A DNA stretch of 64,000 bases from Halomonas socia (GTDB lineage: Bacteria > Pseudomonadota > Gammaproteobacteria > Pseudomonadales > Halomonadaceae), in NCBI RefSeq assembly GCF_010977575.1, contig NZ_CP048812.1, positions 2,418,001-2,482,000 on the forward strand, read 5' to 3'. Below the pieces are notes generated by a model, which saw only the letters and a program-made list of their open reading frames with translations, ran no database searches and was not told the DNA's origin. This document shows, piece by piece, positions 44,664 through 53,066 of the stretch. Positions within the stretch are counted from its first letter, which is position 1; the number at the start of each line of letters is the position of its first letter. The position numbers were made by a program, and so were the translations under genes.

Positions 44664-45722
44664 TCATACCTTGGACAGTGCCAGTGGGCCGCGGATTCCC
44701 AGCCCGGCCCCGGCGAGGATGCCGCCAAGTGCCACGAAGCTGGTCAGCGCCAGGGTCGAGAAGCCCGACAGCCCCTGACCGATGGAGCAGCCCAGTGCCA
44801 GTACTCCGCCGATGCCCATCAGCGCCCCGCCGCCCATGCTGCGCAGGATGCGGGTGTGGTCAGGAAAGCCCTGCCAGGCGAAACCACGGCTTGCCAGTGA
44901 GGTGATCAGTGAACCGGCCACAACCCCGGCCACCACTGTTACACCGAAGCCCAGCCGCGTGCCGGTGGAGAGCATCAGGTACTGCAGGCTCTCGCCGATC
45001 GGCGCGATAAAGGTCAGGCTGGCCAGTCGCACTGGCTCGAAATCGTCGAAACCGAGCACGCCGGTGGCATACCAGCCGCCGGGGATCAGCGCACCGATCA
45101 CCAGCCCACCCAGCCAGTCGCGGGGCGCGGCGCGAAACGCTGCGCTGGACAGTGCCCAGGCCAGCAGCGCTCCCGCCAGCAGCAGGCTGGGCAGCCAGCG
45201 GGCCGGGCCGGTCGCGAGGCCGGCCTGGGTCAGCCAGCCGGGCAGGTCGCGGGCCGGCAGCGCCAGCGTCGTCATCCCCTCGAGCCATACTCGCAGCGGG
45301 GCGAGTACTCCGGACAGCGCCATATAGGCGGCGATGCCCAGGCATACCAGCACCACGAAGCTGCGCAGGTTGCCGCTACCCAGCAGCACCAGCGAGCGTG
45401 CGCCGCAGCCGTTGGCCATCACCATGCCGTAGCCGAACAGCATGCCGCCCAGCGGCACCAGCAGCCACGACAGGCTGGCGCTGCGATACAGCGCGTCGTT
45501 CAACGACAGCGAGGTTACGCTGGCCAGCAACTGGCTGCCGAGCAGGGCGACCGCCATGGCCACGGCGAAGGCGCGCAGCTTGCGAGCGTCGCGCTGGGCG
45601 GGCTCCACTGCCCAGGCATTGGCCAGGCCGCGCATCAGGCAGAAGCCGCTGAGCCTGCCGGCGGCGCCGAACAGCAGGCCGAGCAGCAGGCCCGACCAGG
45701 CCACCATGGCGGTGTGGGTCAT
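44664..45722 (-). CDS. YeeE/YedE family (sulfur-compound transporter) membrane protein
   Basis: A 352-residue protein of about ten helices. The cysteine-bearing motifs of this family are present twice over: GRLSGFCLMRG near residue 26 and GMVMANGCGARSL near 100 in the first half, and LALGCSIGQGLSGFS near 325. Characterised relatives import thiosulfate or pass sulfur across the membrane through such cysteines. The start at 45722 follows GGAG by seven bases. It lies between FCSD and SoxYZ genes, so it may import the sulfur generated or carried in the periplasm. Confidence 0.87.
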   Translation of the reverse strand: MTHTAMVAWSGLLLGLLFGAAGRLSGFCLMRGLANAWAVEPAQRDARKLRAFAVAMAVALLGSQLLASVTSLSLNDALYRSASLSWLLVPLGGMLFGYGMVMANGCGARSLVLLGSGNLRSFVVLVCLGIAAYMALSGVLAPLRVWLEGMTTLALPARDLPGWLTQAGLATGPARWLPSLLLAGALLAWALSSAAFRAAPRDWLGGLVIGALIPGGWYATGVLGFDDFEPVRLASLTFIAPIGESLQYLMLSTGTRLGFGVTVVAGVVAGSLITSLASRGFAWQGFPDHTRILRSMGGGALMGIGGVLALGCSIGQGLSGFSTLALTSFVALGGILAGAGLGIRGPLALSKV

Positions 45723-45792
45723 TGCGCATCTCCATGACAATCGAAAAGGCCACCTGAAGGTGGCCTCATTCTAGCCCGATTCCGGGTGCAGT

Positions 45793-47121
45793 TCAGGCCT
45801 CGGTGCCCCAGGTGTCCTGGCAGATGGCGTTATACCAGCCGACTGCATACTCGGCCTCCATCTGGCGGATCTCGGCACTGGCATCGCTGGGGCTGAGCCC
45901 GCCTGAGCCTTCTACCTCGGCGATGACGCCGTCCTGAATGCGATACACACCGGCCACTGAGATGCCGTACTCGGGGCCGATCAGGCTGTAGCAGGTGTTG
46001 CTCCAGTATGGCTCCGGGGTGCTGTCGCCACGCAGCGCGGCGACGATGGCGGCGGCCGCCACCTTGGCCTGGGCGTTGGCGCAGAAGCCCGACTTGGGCA
46101 TCGGTGCGGCCACCGAGGCATCGCCGACCACGTAGATATCGGCGACCTGCTGCGACTCGAAGGACTCCGGCTTGACCGGCACCCAGCCGCTGGCGTCGGT
46201 GACGCCAGCACGCTCGGCGATCCAGCCGGCCTTCTGCGGTGGCACCACGTTGAGCACATCGGCGCGGTGCACGGTGCCGAATTCCGTCTCGACCTCGAGG
46301 TTCTCGGCGTCGACGCGGGTCACGCGGCCGTCGCCGGAGAGGCCGACCCACTCGATGCTGTCGCCGTAGAGCTGCTCCCAGCCGCCAGTGAACAGCCCCT
46401 GCTTGGAGAAATTGTCCTTGGCGTCGAGGATCAGTACCTTGGAGCTGGGCTTATGCTGCGCCAGGTAGTGGGCCACCATGCTGGCGCGCTCGTAGGGACC
46501 GGGCGGGCAGCGGAAGGGATTCTCTGGGGCGACCAGTACGAAGGTGCCGCCGTCGTCCATGTCCTCGATCTGGCGCTTGAGCAGTTCGGTCTGGGGGCCG
46601 GCCTTCCAGGCGTGGGGAGCCAGCTCGGCGGCGGCTTCGTCGTAGCCCTCCAGGGCATTCCAGCGGATGTCGATACCCGGCGACAGCACCAGCTTGTCGT
46701 AGTGCAGGGTATCGCCGTTGGCCAGACTCACGCTGTGGCCATCAGGGTCGATGTCCTGGGCCATGGTGTGCACCACCTCCACGCCGTAGCGGTCGCGCAG
46801 TTCGTCGTAGCCGTGGGCGATCTTGCTCATCTCGCGCAGGCCGCCGAGGAACAGGTTGCTGAATGGGCAGGTGTAGAAGGTCCGCGCCGGCTCGACCAGG
46901 GTCACGCTGAGGTTGGGGTTGGCACGCTTGAGATACTTGGCCGCGGTGGCGCCGCCGAAGCCGCCGCCGATGACGACCACCCGGCCGTCGCTGCCAGTGG
47001 CAAAAGCCGGGGCGGCGAAGCCGCCAATCAGCGGCAGGCTGGAAGCGGCCCCGAGGCCCTTGAGCACCTGGCGGCGAGAGACGCCCAGGCGTGATTGAAA
47101 CGGCTTGCTGTTGACGCTCAT
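45793..47121 (-). CDS. fccB: Flavocytochrome c sulfide dehydrogenase, flavoprotein subunit (FccB/SoxF)
   Basis: Oxidises sulfide in the periplasm, passing electrons to a c-type cytochrome. 442 residues: Tat signal VSRRQVLKGLGAASSLP, FAD-binding VVVIGGGFGGATAAKYLKRA near 47-66, the redox cysteines in FRCPPGPYERASM and in SNTCYSLIGP, and the second flavin segment VYVVGDAS-type (IYVVGDASVAAPMPKSGFCA). The C-terminal FCSD domain is complete. It lies seven bases after the cytochrome gene, as in fccAB. It could also be called SoxF. Confidence 0.93.
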   Translation of the reverse strand: MSVNSKPFQSRLGVSRRQVLKGLGAASSLPLIGGFAAPAFATGSDGRVVVIGGGFGGATAAKYLKRANPNLSVTLVEPARTFYTCPFSNLFLGGLREMSKIAHGYDELRDRYGVEVVHTMAQDIDPDGHSVSLANGDTLHYDKLVLSPGIDIRWNALEGYDEAAAELAPHAWKAGPQTELLKRQIEDMDDGGTFVLVAPENPFRCPPGPYERASMVAHYLAQHKPSSKVLILDAKDNFSKQGLFTGGWEQLYGDSIEWVGLSGDGRVTRVDAENLEVETEFGTVHRADVLNVVPPQKAGWIAERAGVTDASGWVPVKPESFESQQVADIYVVGDASVAAPMPKSGFCANAQAKVAAAAIVAALRGDSTPEPYWSNTCYSLIGPEYGISVAGVYRIQDGVIAEVEGSGGLSPSDASAEIRQMEAEYAVGWYNAICQDTWGTEA

Positions 47122-47128
47122 GGGTGCC

Positions 47129-47458
47129 TCACTCCTGTTCCACGTTGGCGAAGTGCTCGGCCAGACTGGCCAGCTCGTCGTCGCTGAAGCCCTTGGCGAT
47201 GCGATTCATGATGGTGGTGTCAGCCACCTCATTGCGCTTGAAGGCCAGTAGGCGCTCTTCCAGGTAGTCGGCGTCGCGGCCGGCCAGCGGCGGCACGTTG
47301 CCGGCGCGCGCGCCGTCGGTGCCGTGGCAGTTGGCACAGCCACCGGCCATTACTTCCCGCTGCAGGTCGTAGTCGTCGGCCAGCGCCTGCTGGGTGGCGC
47401 CGAGCAGCAGGCTCGCAGCTATTGCCGCCGTCGCCGCACGTGGTAGGCGTACGTTCAT
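47129..47458 (-). CDS. fccA: Monoheme cytochrome c, electron acceptor of the sulfide dehydrogenase
   Basis: A 109-residue exported cytochrome with a signal peptide ending QQALA, one haem motif CANCH in MAGGCANCHGTDGARAG and an axial methionine candidate in DTTIMNRIAKGFSDDEL. I start it at 47458 because GAGGG lies eight bases upstream. The first gene of the sulfur operon, it should carry electrons from FccB to the respiratory chain. Known FccA of purple sulfur bacteria has two haems; this single-haem form is the smaller SoxE-like variant. Confidence 0.88.
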   Translation of the reverse strand: MNVRLPRAATAAIAASLLLGATQQALADDYDLQREVMAGGCANCHGTDGARAGNVPPLAGRDADYLEERLLAFKRNEVADTTIMNRIAKGFSDDELASLAEHFANVEQE

Positions 47459-47778
47459 CGTCGGATCCCTCACAAGACGTCGTTATCGTTATCCCCTCGG
47501 ATGAAAGAGGGCTGTAGCGTTAATAGCATAGCGCCACGTGCCGGTGTGGGGCCAAGCGCTATGGGTAATGATTATATGAATTTTCATTGTTATAGCCATT
47601 GGCGAGCCTCCGGGGCGCCGCGTTGAATGCTCGCCACCTGCACATTGGCGAGCGCTGAACTATAGTGAAGGCGTAGGAGAAAAGGCATCTAGCCTTGTGT
47701 TGGCCACCCGTGACCGAGGCCACGACAGGCCCAAGCCCGGTGTGCCGTATTACTGCTTGCGGGATAAGGGGTAACGCC
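47459..47778. other. Divergent promoter region between the sulfur operon and the DUF2189 gene
   Basis: About 320 bases without a gene. A perfect minus-strand TATAAT (47571-47576) lies about 115 bases upstream of the cytochrome gene. The octamer TGGCGAGC occurs at 47600-47607 and 47646-47653, and inverted at 47629-47636, so regulators could bind here. No RNA gene is recognisable. Confidence 0.45.
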
Positions 47779-48588
47779 ATGAATGCTGCTGAAACGAACA
47801 AACACAAGCAGTCGGATGCCACGATCAAGATCACCATCAACCCGGTGGAAATGGACCGGCCGCGCGCCTGGCTGGTGGCAGGTTTCAAGGATTTCCGCGA
47901 GGCCACGGCGGTCAGCCTGGCCTATGGGATGTTCTGGGTGGGGTTGAGCATCGCGGTCACCGCGGGTGCCTTCACGCTGGGTTACTGGCATTGGCTGCTG
48001 CCGCTGGTGGCCGGCTTCATGTTTCTCGGGCCGCTGGTCGCAGTAGGTTCCTACGGCATCAGTCGGCGCATCGAGGAGGGCCGCACGCCGACCCTGGGCG
48101 ACGCCTTCGGCGCCTGGCGCCCGCACGCCGGGCAACTGGCGATGATGGGCGTGATGATGATGATCTTCTTCCTCGCCTGGATTCGCCTGGCCACACTGCT
48201 GTTCGCGCTGTTCTTCGGCTTCGAGACGCCCAGCCCCGACACCCTCTACACGGCGCTGATCACCACCCCGGAAGGTTTCGGCATGCTGGCGGTGGGTACC
48301 GTGGCCGGGGGCATCCTGGCCTTTGGCGCCTTCGCCATCAGCGTGGTGGCGATTCCCACCCTGATGGACCATGACCTGACCTTCATGGAGGGCATAGAAG
48401 CCAGCGTGCGCTCGGTGGCGCGGAATTTCCGGCCGATGCTGCTGTGGGCGGCGATGCTGACCGGCTGTGTGCTGATCGGCGTGATGACCTTCTATATCGG
48501 CCTGGCGCTGATTCTGCCGGTGCTCGGCCATGCCAGCTGGCACGCCTACGAAGATCTGGTGCGCGTCGAGGCACTGCCCAAGAGCTGA
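47779..48588 (+). CDS. DUF2189 family membrane protein
   Basis: A 269-residue integral membrane protein with six predicted helices, starting around residue 45. The family signature RPRAWLVAGFKDFREATAVS precedes the first helix and GPLVAVGSYGISRRIEEGRTP follows the second. The function of DUF2189 is unknown; it is often found near respiratory or cytochrome genes. Start at 47779 after AAGGGG. It is divergent from the sulfur operon. Confidence 0.85.
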   Translation: MNAAETNKHKQSDATIKITINPVEMDRPRAWLVAGFKDFREATAVSLAYGMFWVGLSIAVTAGAFTLGYWHWLLPLVAGFMFLGPLVAVGSYGISRRIEEGRTPTLGDAFGAWRPHAGQLAMMGVMMMIFFLAWIRLATLLFALFFGFETPSPDTLYTALITTPEGFGMLAVGTVAGGILAFGAFAISVVAIPTLMDHDLTFMEGIEASVRSVARNFRPMLLWAAMLTGCVLIGVMTFYIGLALILPVLGHASWHAYEDLVRVEALPKS

Positions 48589-48690
48589 GGCTGTGGCACG
48601 GCCACCGCCGATACGACTATGCTGGGGGCGATCATCGCCCCCAGCGTCGTTGTAACGCCGGACAGATACTCTCGACACAAGGATTGCTGC

Positions 48691-49494
48691 ATGGCCGACT
48701 CGCCGCTGCGTCTCGCGGGCCTGTACCGCTACCCGATCAAGTCTTCCGCCGGCGAGGCGTTGAGCGCCGCGCATGCCGGCGAGGAGGGCCTGGCGGGGGA
48801 CCGTCGCTACATGGTGGCGCGGCCCGATGGTGTCTTCGTCACCGCGCGCAGCCACCCCCAGTTGCAGCGCATCTCGACCACGCTGTTCGAGAGCGGGATC
48901 GTGTTGCATCATGCGGCGCTGGATGACCTGACCCTGCATCACGCCAATCATATCGGCGAGCCGCTGCCCACCCAGGTGTGGGGTGACCGTTTCTCTGGCT
49001 TGACCACTACCGCCGAGGCGGATGCCTGGCTGAGCGAGGCCATCGGCGAGCCGGTACGGCTGCTCTGGCTCGGCGAGCGATCGCCGCGCTACCGGCAGGC
49101 GCTGGGCAAGCGGGTCAGCTTCGCCGACGGCTATCCACTGCTGCTGATCGGCCAGGCCTCGCTGGATGACCTCAATACCCGTTTCGCGACGCCGCATCGC
49201 ATGGCCCAGTTTCGGCCCAATCTGGTGGTAACCGGCAGCCTGCCCTACGCCGAAGACGACTGGCACCTGCTACGTATCGGCGAGGTCGAGCTGCTGGTCG
49301 ACAAGCCCTGCTCGCGCTGTGCGATGGTCACCGTCGACCCGGGCAGCGGTGAGTTCCTGCCTCGGCGCGAGCCGCTGCGCACCCTGGCCGAATACCGTCG
49401 AGGGGCGGATGGCCTGATCTATTTCGGTCAGAACCTGATCGTTGCCCGCGGCGGTACCCTGGAGGTAGGCGCCGAGGTGGAGGTAGTGTCATGA
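48691..49494 (+). CDS. MOSC domain-containing protein (YcbX-like, without ferredoxin domain)
   Basis: A 267-residue cytosolic protein with an N-terminal MOSC beta-barrel (LAGLYRYPIKSSAGEALSAA, GDRRYMVARPDG) and the MOSC core FRPNLVVTGS...LLVDKPCSRCAMVTVDP containing the conserved cysteine near residue 209 that ligates the molybdenum cofactor in mARC/YcbX-type enzymes. YcbX of E. coli, which reduces N-hydroxylated bases, has an extra ferredoxin domain missing here, so an external electron donor would be needed. The LprI-like gene overlaps its stop (ATGA). Confidence 0.87.
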   Translation: MADSPLRLAGLYRYPIKSSAGEALSAAHAGEEGLAGDRRYMVARPDGVFVTARSHPQLQRISTTLFESGIVLHHAALDDLTLHHANHIGEPLPTQVWGDRFSGLTTTAEADAWLSEAIGEPVRLLWLGERSPRYRQALGKRVSFADGYPLLLIGQASLDDLNTRFATPHRMAQFRPNLVVTGSLPYAEDDWHLLRIGEVELLVDKPCSRCAMVTVDPGSGEFLPRREPLRTLAEYRRGADGLIYFGQNLIVARGGTLEVGAEVEVVS

Positions 49495-50006
49495 CGCATA
49501 CGCTGATAGGCCAGGCCGTCGCCGCGCTGCTGCTGGCGGCGCCACTCGCCGTAGTGGCCGAGGACGAGTCGCCGCCGACGCGGGGGAGCCACCCCATCGA
49601 CCACAAGACCGACAGCTGCATGGAGGAGGGCGAATGGCGCACGCCGGCGATGCTTGCCTGTGCCGCGGACGCCTATGACGACTGGCAGGCCGAGGTGGAG
49701 CGCCTTGCGTCGCGCTTGTCGGGGCGCCTGGGCAACGAGGCGCGTGACGCCCTAGAGCTCGCCCAGCAGCAGTGGGCGCTGGGCCGCGACGCCGATTTTG
49801 CCTTCATTGCGGCCTATTATGCCGACCTCAAGCATGCCGAGGAGGGCTATGCCGACGATGAGGCGCGGGCAGATGCCGGTGACACGCCCTGGTCGCTGGC
49901 CGAGCAGTTGCGCCGCAACGCCGTGCTCGAGGACCGGGCCTACCAGCTGCAGCGCTACCTGGACGGCCTGGAGGAGCTGCCCGGGCGGACGCGGCTGCCT
50001 CGCTAG
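49491..50006 (+). CDS. LprI-like (DUF1311) exported protein
   Basis: A 171-residue exported protein: signal peptide ending AVVAEDE, then a small helical domain with the LprI pattern DSCMEEGEWRTPAMLACAADAYDDW (cysteines near 43 and 57 forming the conserved disulfide) and RDALELAQQQWALGRDADF. LprI of Mycobacterium inhibits lysozyme, but most bacterial homologues are uncharacterised. It is translationally coupled to the MOSC gene by an ATGA overlap and ends six bases before the convergent CBS gene. Confidence 0.78.
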   Translation: MTHTLIGQAVAALLLAAPLAVVAEDESPPTRGSHPIDHKTDSCMEEGEWRTPAMLACAADAYDDWQAEVERLASRLSGRLGNEARDALELAQQQWALGRDADFAFIAAYYADLKHAEEGYADDEARADAGDTPWSLAEQLRRNAVLEDRAYQLQRYLDGLEELPGRTRLPR

Positions 50007-50012
50007 TCGGTA

Positions 50013-50405
50013 TCAGTCGAGAATATCGAGCACCGTGCCGATGATATCGTCCATGGTCAGCAGGCCCACCAGTTGGTTGTCGCGCAGGACCAGCACGCGC
50101 TTGATGCGGTTATCGGTCATCAGCGCCGCAACATGTTTGACGTCGAGGTTCTCGCCCACCGAGATCACCGGTTTGGCGCAGGCATCATAGACGTTGATCA
50201 GGTCGATATCGCCGCTCTCGGCGACGATGGTCTTGAGGATGTTGGTGTAGGTAATCAGGCCCCAGGCATCGTGGGGGGTCTGCTGCTCGACCACCAGTGA
50301 CTTGAGTGAGTGGCGCTTCATCAGCGCCAGGGCCTCGCGCAGAGTGGTGAAGGCCGAGACCTTCACCACCTCGCGCACCATGATGTCCTTGACCAGCATA
50401 GACAT
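50013..50405 (-). CDS. CBS-domain-pair protein
   Basis: A 130-residue protein consisting of two CBS motifs (about 4-60 and 70-128: VKDIMVREVVKVSAFTTLRE and KPVISVGENLDVKHVAALMT with RIKRVLVLRDNQLVGLLTMDD). CBS pairs sense adenine nucleotides or similar ligands and regulate attached or partner proteins. It is the last of three genes with a PII-like protein and a DUF1538 membrane protein, 45 bases after the PII-like gene. AAGGAAGG precedes the two possible starts (50405 or 50399). Confidence 0.88.
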   Translation of the reverse strand: MSMLVKDIMVREVVKVSAFTTLREALALMKRHSLKSLVVEQQTPHDAWGLITYTNILKTIVAESGDIDLINVYDACAKPVISVGENLDVKHVAALMTDNRIKRVLVLRDNQLVGLLTMDDIIGTVLDILD

Positions 50406-50450
50406 GCCTTCCTTCTAGCGCCACGGGGTGGCGAATGAATGAATGAATGG

Positions 50451-50801
50451 CTAGAGCGTATCGCGCAGATGCTGCTCGAAGCGCTCCAGCTGTGAGACGT
50501 CGAGACCGCCGAGATGCTCAATGGGCAGCGTAAAGACCACCCCTCGGGAGCTTTCGCCGTCGTGATTGAGCACCTTCTGCAGCGCCTTGAGCACGCTCAG
50601 CGACAACCCCTTCTCGAGGACCATCAGCAGCACTGTCTGGCTGCCCTCGAAGGTCAGGCCGAAGAAGGTCTTCTTGGGCTCGCCGCCCAGCCCACGGCCC
50701 GATAGCAGGGTGACCCCGCCGCCGCCGCTGTGGTTGGCCTCGTCGAGGCACTCCTGCTCCAGCTCTTCGGGCACGATGGCCACCAGTGCGGAAAATTTCA
50801 T
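50451..50801 (-). CDS. PII-like (GlnB-fold) signalling protein
   Basis: A 116-residue protein resembling P-II family regulators in length and strand pattern: VAIVPEELEQECLDEANHSG in the first strand-helix, the GGGGVTLLSGRGLGG loop in the usual nucleotide-site position, and LPIEHLGGLD near the C-terminus. The uridylylated tyrosine of the classical T-loop is absent, so it belongs to the PII-like rather than the GlnB/GlnK group. Its gene overlaps the DUF1538 transporter gene by four bases, suggesting direct nucleotide-dependent control of that membrane protein. Confidence 0.78.
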   Translation of the reverse strand: MKFSALVAIVPEELEQECLDEANHSGGGGVTLLSGRGLGGEPKKTFFGLTFEGSQTVLLMVLEKGLSLSVLKALQKVLNHDGESSRGVVFTLPIEHLGGLDVSQLERFEQHLRDTL

Positions 50802-52294
50802 GAGGCTGTTTTCCTTAGGTCAGAGATCTTTTCCATCACCGCCCCATAAATCATGACGGTCAATACGGGAAAAATCGAGGTAAAGACCAATAGTCCAAAA
50901 CCGTCCAGCAGCATGCTGCGTCCTTCGATATGCATGGCGAGGCCGATGCCCAAGGCAGTGACAAGTGGCACGGTCACTGCCGATGCCGATACGCCTCCCA
51001 GGTCGAAGGCCAGTGCGGTGATATAGCGTGGCGCCAGTAATGCCATACCGACGACGCAGCAATAACCAAGGGTGACGTATAGGTGCAACGAGTCACCGGA
51101 AATGATCCTATGCGTGCCGACGGTGATGCCAATCGCTACGCCCAGCGCCACCAGCAGTCGAATCGCGCGCCCGTCGATCTTGCCGGCGGCGGCCTCTTCG
51201 GCCTGCTGGCCCACGGCAATCAGCGCCGGCTCGGCCATGGTGGTGGCAAAGCCGATGGCAAAGGCGAACAGGTAGACCCATAGCCAGCTATCGAACTGAA
51301 TCAGCTGCTCGGCCATGCTGCTACCGATCGGGAACAGTCCCAGCTTGAGCCCGACCACGAAGGCGTAGAGGCCGATGATCACCAGCGCGAAGCCGGTCGC
51401 GACGCGCAGCCGATTGGAGAGCGCGCGCTTGAGCACCGCGTACTGGAAGAACAGGATTACCAGCAGGATCGGCAGCACGTCGCGCAGCATGCCGAACAGG
51501 TCGAATGCCATCTGTAGCAGCGGGCTGGCCGCGTCCAGGGCATCGTCACCATTCATCACCAGCTCGGCATCACCCGCGAGACTGCCCTGCCCGTAGACGA
51601 TGATGCCGTACAGCTGTACGGCAATCATCGGTGTTACTACCACCATCGCGACGAGTCCGAAGCCGTCGATCAGCGGGTTGCGGCCGCGAATCGAGGTGGC
51701 CAAGCCAATGCCCAGCGCGGCAATCAGCGGCACGGTGACGACATTGGTGGTGACGGTGCCGGCGTCGTAGGCCAGCCCGACGATCTCTTCCGGGGCGAAG
51801 AAGGTCACCGCGACCACCGTCAGGTAGCCGATGATCATGTACCAGTGCAGCGGGTGGCCGAGGATCAGTCTGAGAACGCCCAATGCCATCACCAGACCCA
51901 CTGCGGTAGCGACGACCAGACGCAGGGACAGGGCGTCGATACGCCCGGCGCTGATCTCGGCGGCCTGGTCGGCAACGGCGATCAGCGCAGGTTCGGCGAT
52001 CACCGCCGAGAAGCCGATGGCGAAGCCGAAGCTGATCAGGATCGGCAACGAGCCGCGGCGCGCGAACTGGTTGGCGAGGCTCTTGCCGACCGGAAAGATG
52101 CCCAGCTCCAGACCGCGCAGGAAAAGCGCCATGCCGAGTGCCACGATCAGCAGGCCGATGGCCATGCTGAGGCCGCCGTCCGGCCATTGGCGCAACACCA
52201 GCGCCTGGAATACCACCACCACGACGATGATCGGCAGCAGATTGTTCACGGCATGCAAGAAGGTGTGGGCAAAATCCTTCAACTGCTCAGGCAA
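50798..52294 (-). CDS. DUF1538 family membrane protein, internally duplicated
   Basis: A 498-residue polytopic protein formed by two homologous halves of about 240 residues. Each has NxLLPI or DVLPILL at the start, GLELGIFPVG or GLKLGLFPIG, the motif AEPALIAV followed by AGxIDxxxxR, and VTVPL(I/V)xALGIGLA near its end. The repeat and helix count look like a transporter, but no substrate is known for DUF1538. It uses a TTG start supported by AGGAG seven bases upstream, with no nearby in-frame ATG. It is the first gene of an operon with PII-like and CBS genes. Confidence 0.87.
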   Translation of the reverse strand: MPEQLKDFAHTFLHAVNNLLPIIVVVVVFQALVLRQWPDGGLSMAIGLLIVALGMALFLRGLELGIFPVGKSLANQFARRGSLPILISFGFAIGFSAVIAEPALIAVADQAAEISAGRIDALSLRLVVATAVGLVMALGVLRLILGHPLHWYMIIGYLTVVAVTFFAPEEIVGLAYDAGTVTTNVVTVPLIAALGIGLATSIRGRNPLIDGFGLVAMVVVTPMIAVQLYGIIVYGQGSLAGDAELVMNGDDALDAASPLLQMAFDLFGMLRDVLPILLVILFFQYAVLKRALSNRLRVATGFALVIIGLYAFVVGLKLGLFPIGSSMAEQLIQFDSWLWVYLFAFAIGFATTMAEPALIAVGQQAEEAAAGKIDGRAIRLLVALGVAIGITVGTHRIISGDSLHLYVTLGYCCVVGMALLAPRYITALAFDLGGVSASAVTVPLVTALGIGLAMHIEGRSMLLDGFGLLVFTSIFPVLTVMIYGAVMEKISDLRKTAS

Positions 52295-52500
52295 GAGACC
52301 TCTCCTGTGGCCTGGGTGCTATCCAGTATGCCGACCAGAGGCGGCAACCACGAGATTCTACCCTAGGGAATATGGCAAAATAGTGCGACGGATCAATAAG
52401 CAGTGCGAGCAGTGCAAGGGAAGGCCTTCACGGCACTGACGACGGCAAGGCTCGTCGTCGGGCGCACGATCATAAAAACGTTTGTATGTAAGGGGCCTTC

Positions 52501-53022
52501 ATGCGTATTCGCCACCGCCTGCCACCCTCCGCCAGCCGGCTGCCGCTGGCCATGCTGCTGAGCGTTCTGCCGTTGGCGGCCTGGGCCCTGCCCAGCCCGC
52601 AGGGCGAGGTGATCCTCACGGTCTCGGGCAATATCGCCCATACCAACGTCGGCGACGAGGCGCATTTCGATATCGATATGTTGATGTCGCTGCCCGCCAG
52701 GGTGATCGAGACCCATACCCCCTGGACCGATGGCCCGAGTGTCTTCGAGGGGCCGCTGGCGCGTGCCCTGCTGGAGGCGGTGGGCGCCGACAGCGAGTCG
52801 GTGCGGGTACGCGCGTTGAACGACTTCGCCGCCGACATCCCGGTCGACAACTTCCACGACTACGATGTGATTCTGGCGCTGACTCGCAATGGCGAGCCGA
52901 TGCCGATTCGCGACTACGGTCCGATTTTCGTGCTCTATCCGTTCGATGACTATCCCGAGCTGCACAACGAGACGATCCGTTTCCGCTCGGTGTGGCAAGT
53001 GGTCAATATCCATGCCGATTGA
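52501..53022 (+). CDS. Small periplasmic sulfite-oxidase-fold protein (molybdopterin-binding-like), no Mo-ligand cysteine
   Basis: A 173-residue exported protein (signal peptide ending AAWA). [51 protein letters not shown] and [18 protein letters not shown] follow the core of the sulfite oxidase/MsrP-type molybdopterin fold, but the protein contains no cysteine at all, so it cannot provide the normal thiolate ligand. It lies 44 bases upstream of a hybrid sensor kinase and is paralogous to the gene before the diguanylate cyclase at 31269. A ligand- or cofactor-sensing role for the kinase is the best inference. Confidence 0.8.
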   Translation: MRIRHRLPPSASRLPLAMLLSVLPLAAWALPSPQGEVILTVSGNIAHTNVGDEAHFDIDMLMSLPARVIETHTPWTDGPSVFEGPLARALLEAVGADSESVRVRALNDFAADIPVDNFHDYDVILALTRNGEPMPIRDYGPIFVLYPFDDYPELHNETIRFRSVWQVVNIHAD

Positions 53023-53066
53023 GCGCGGGGCGCCAGATCAGCGCCCAGCGGCGTGAGGGTGATGTG

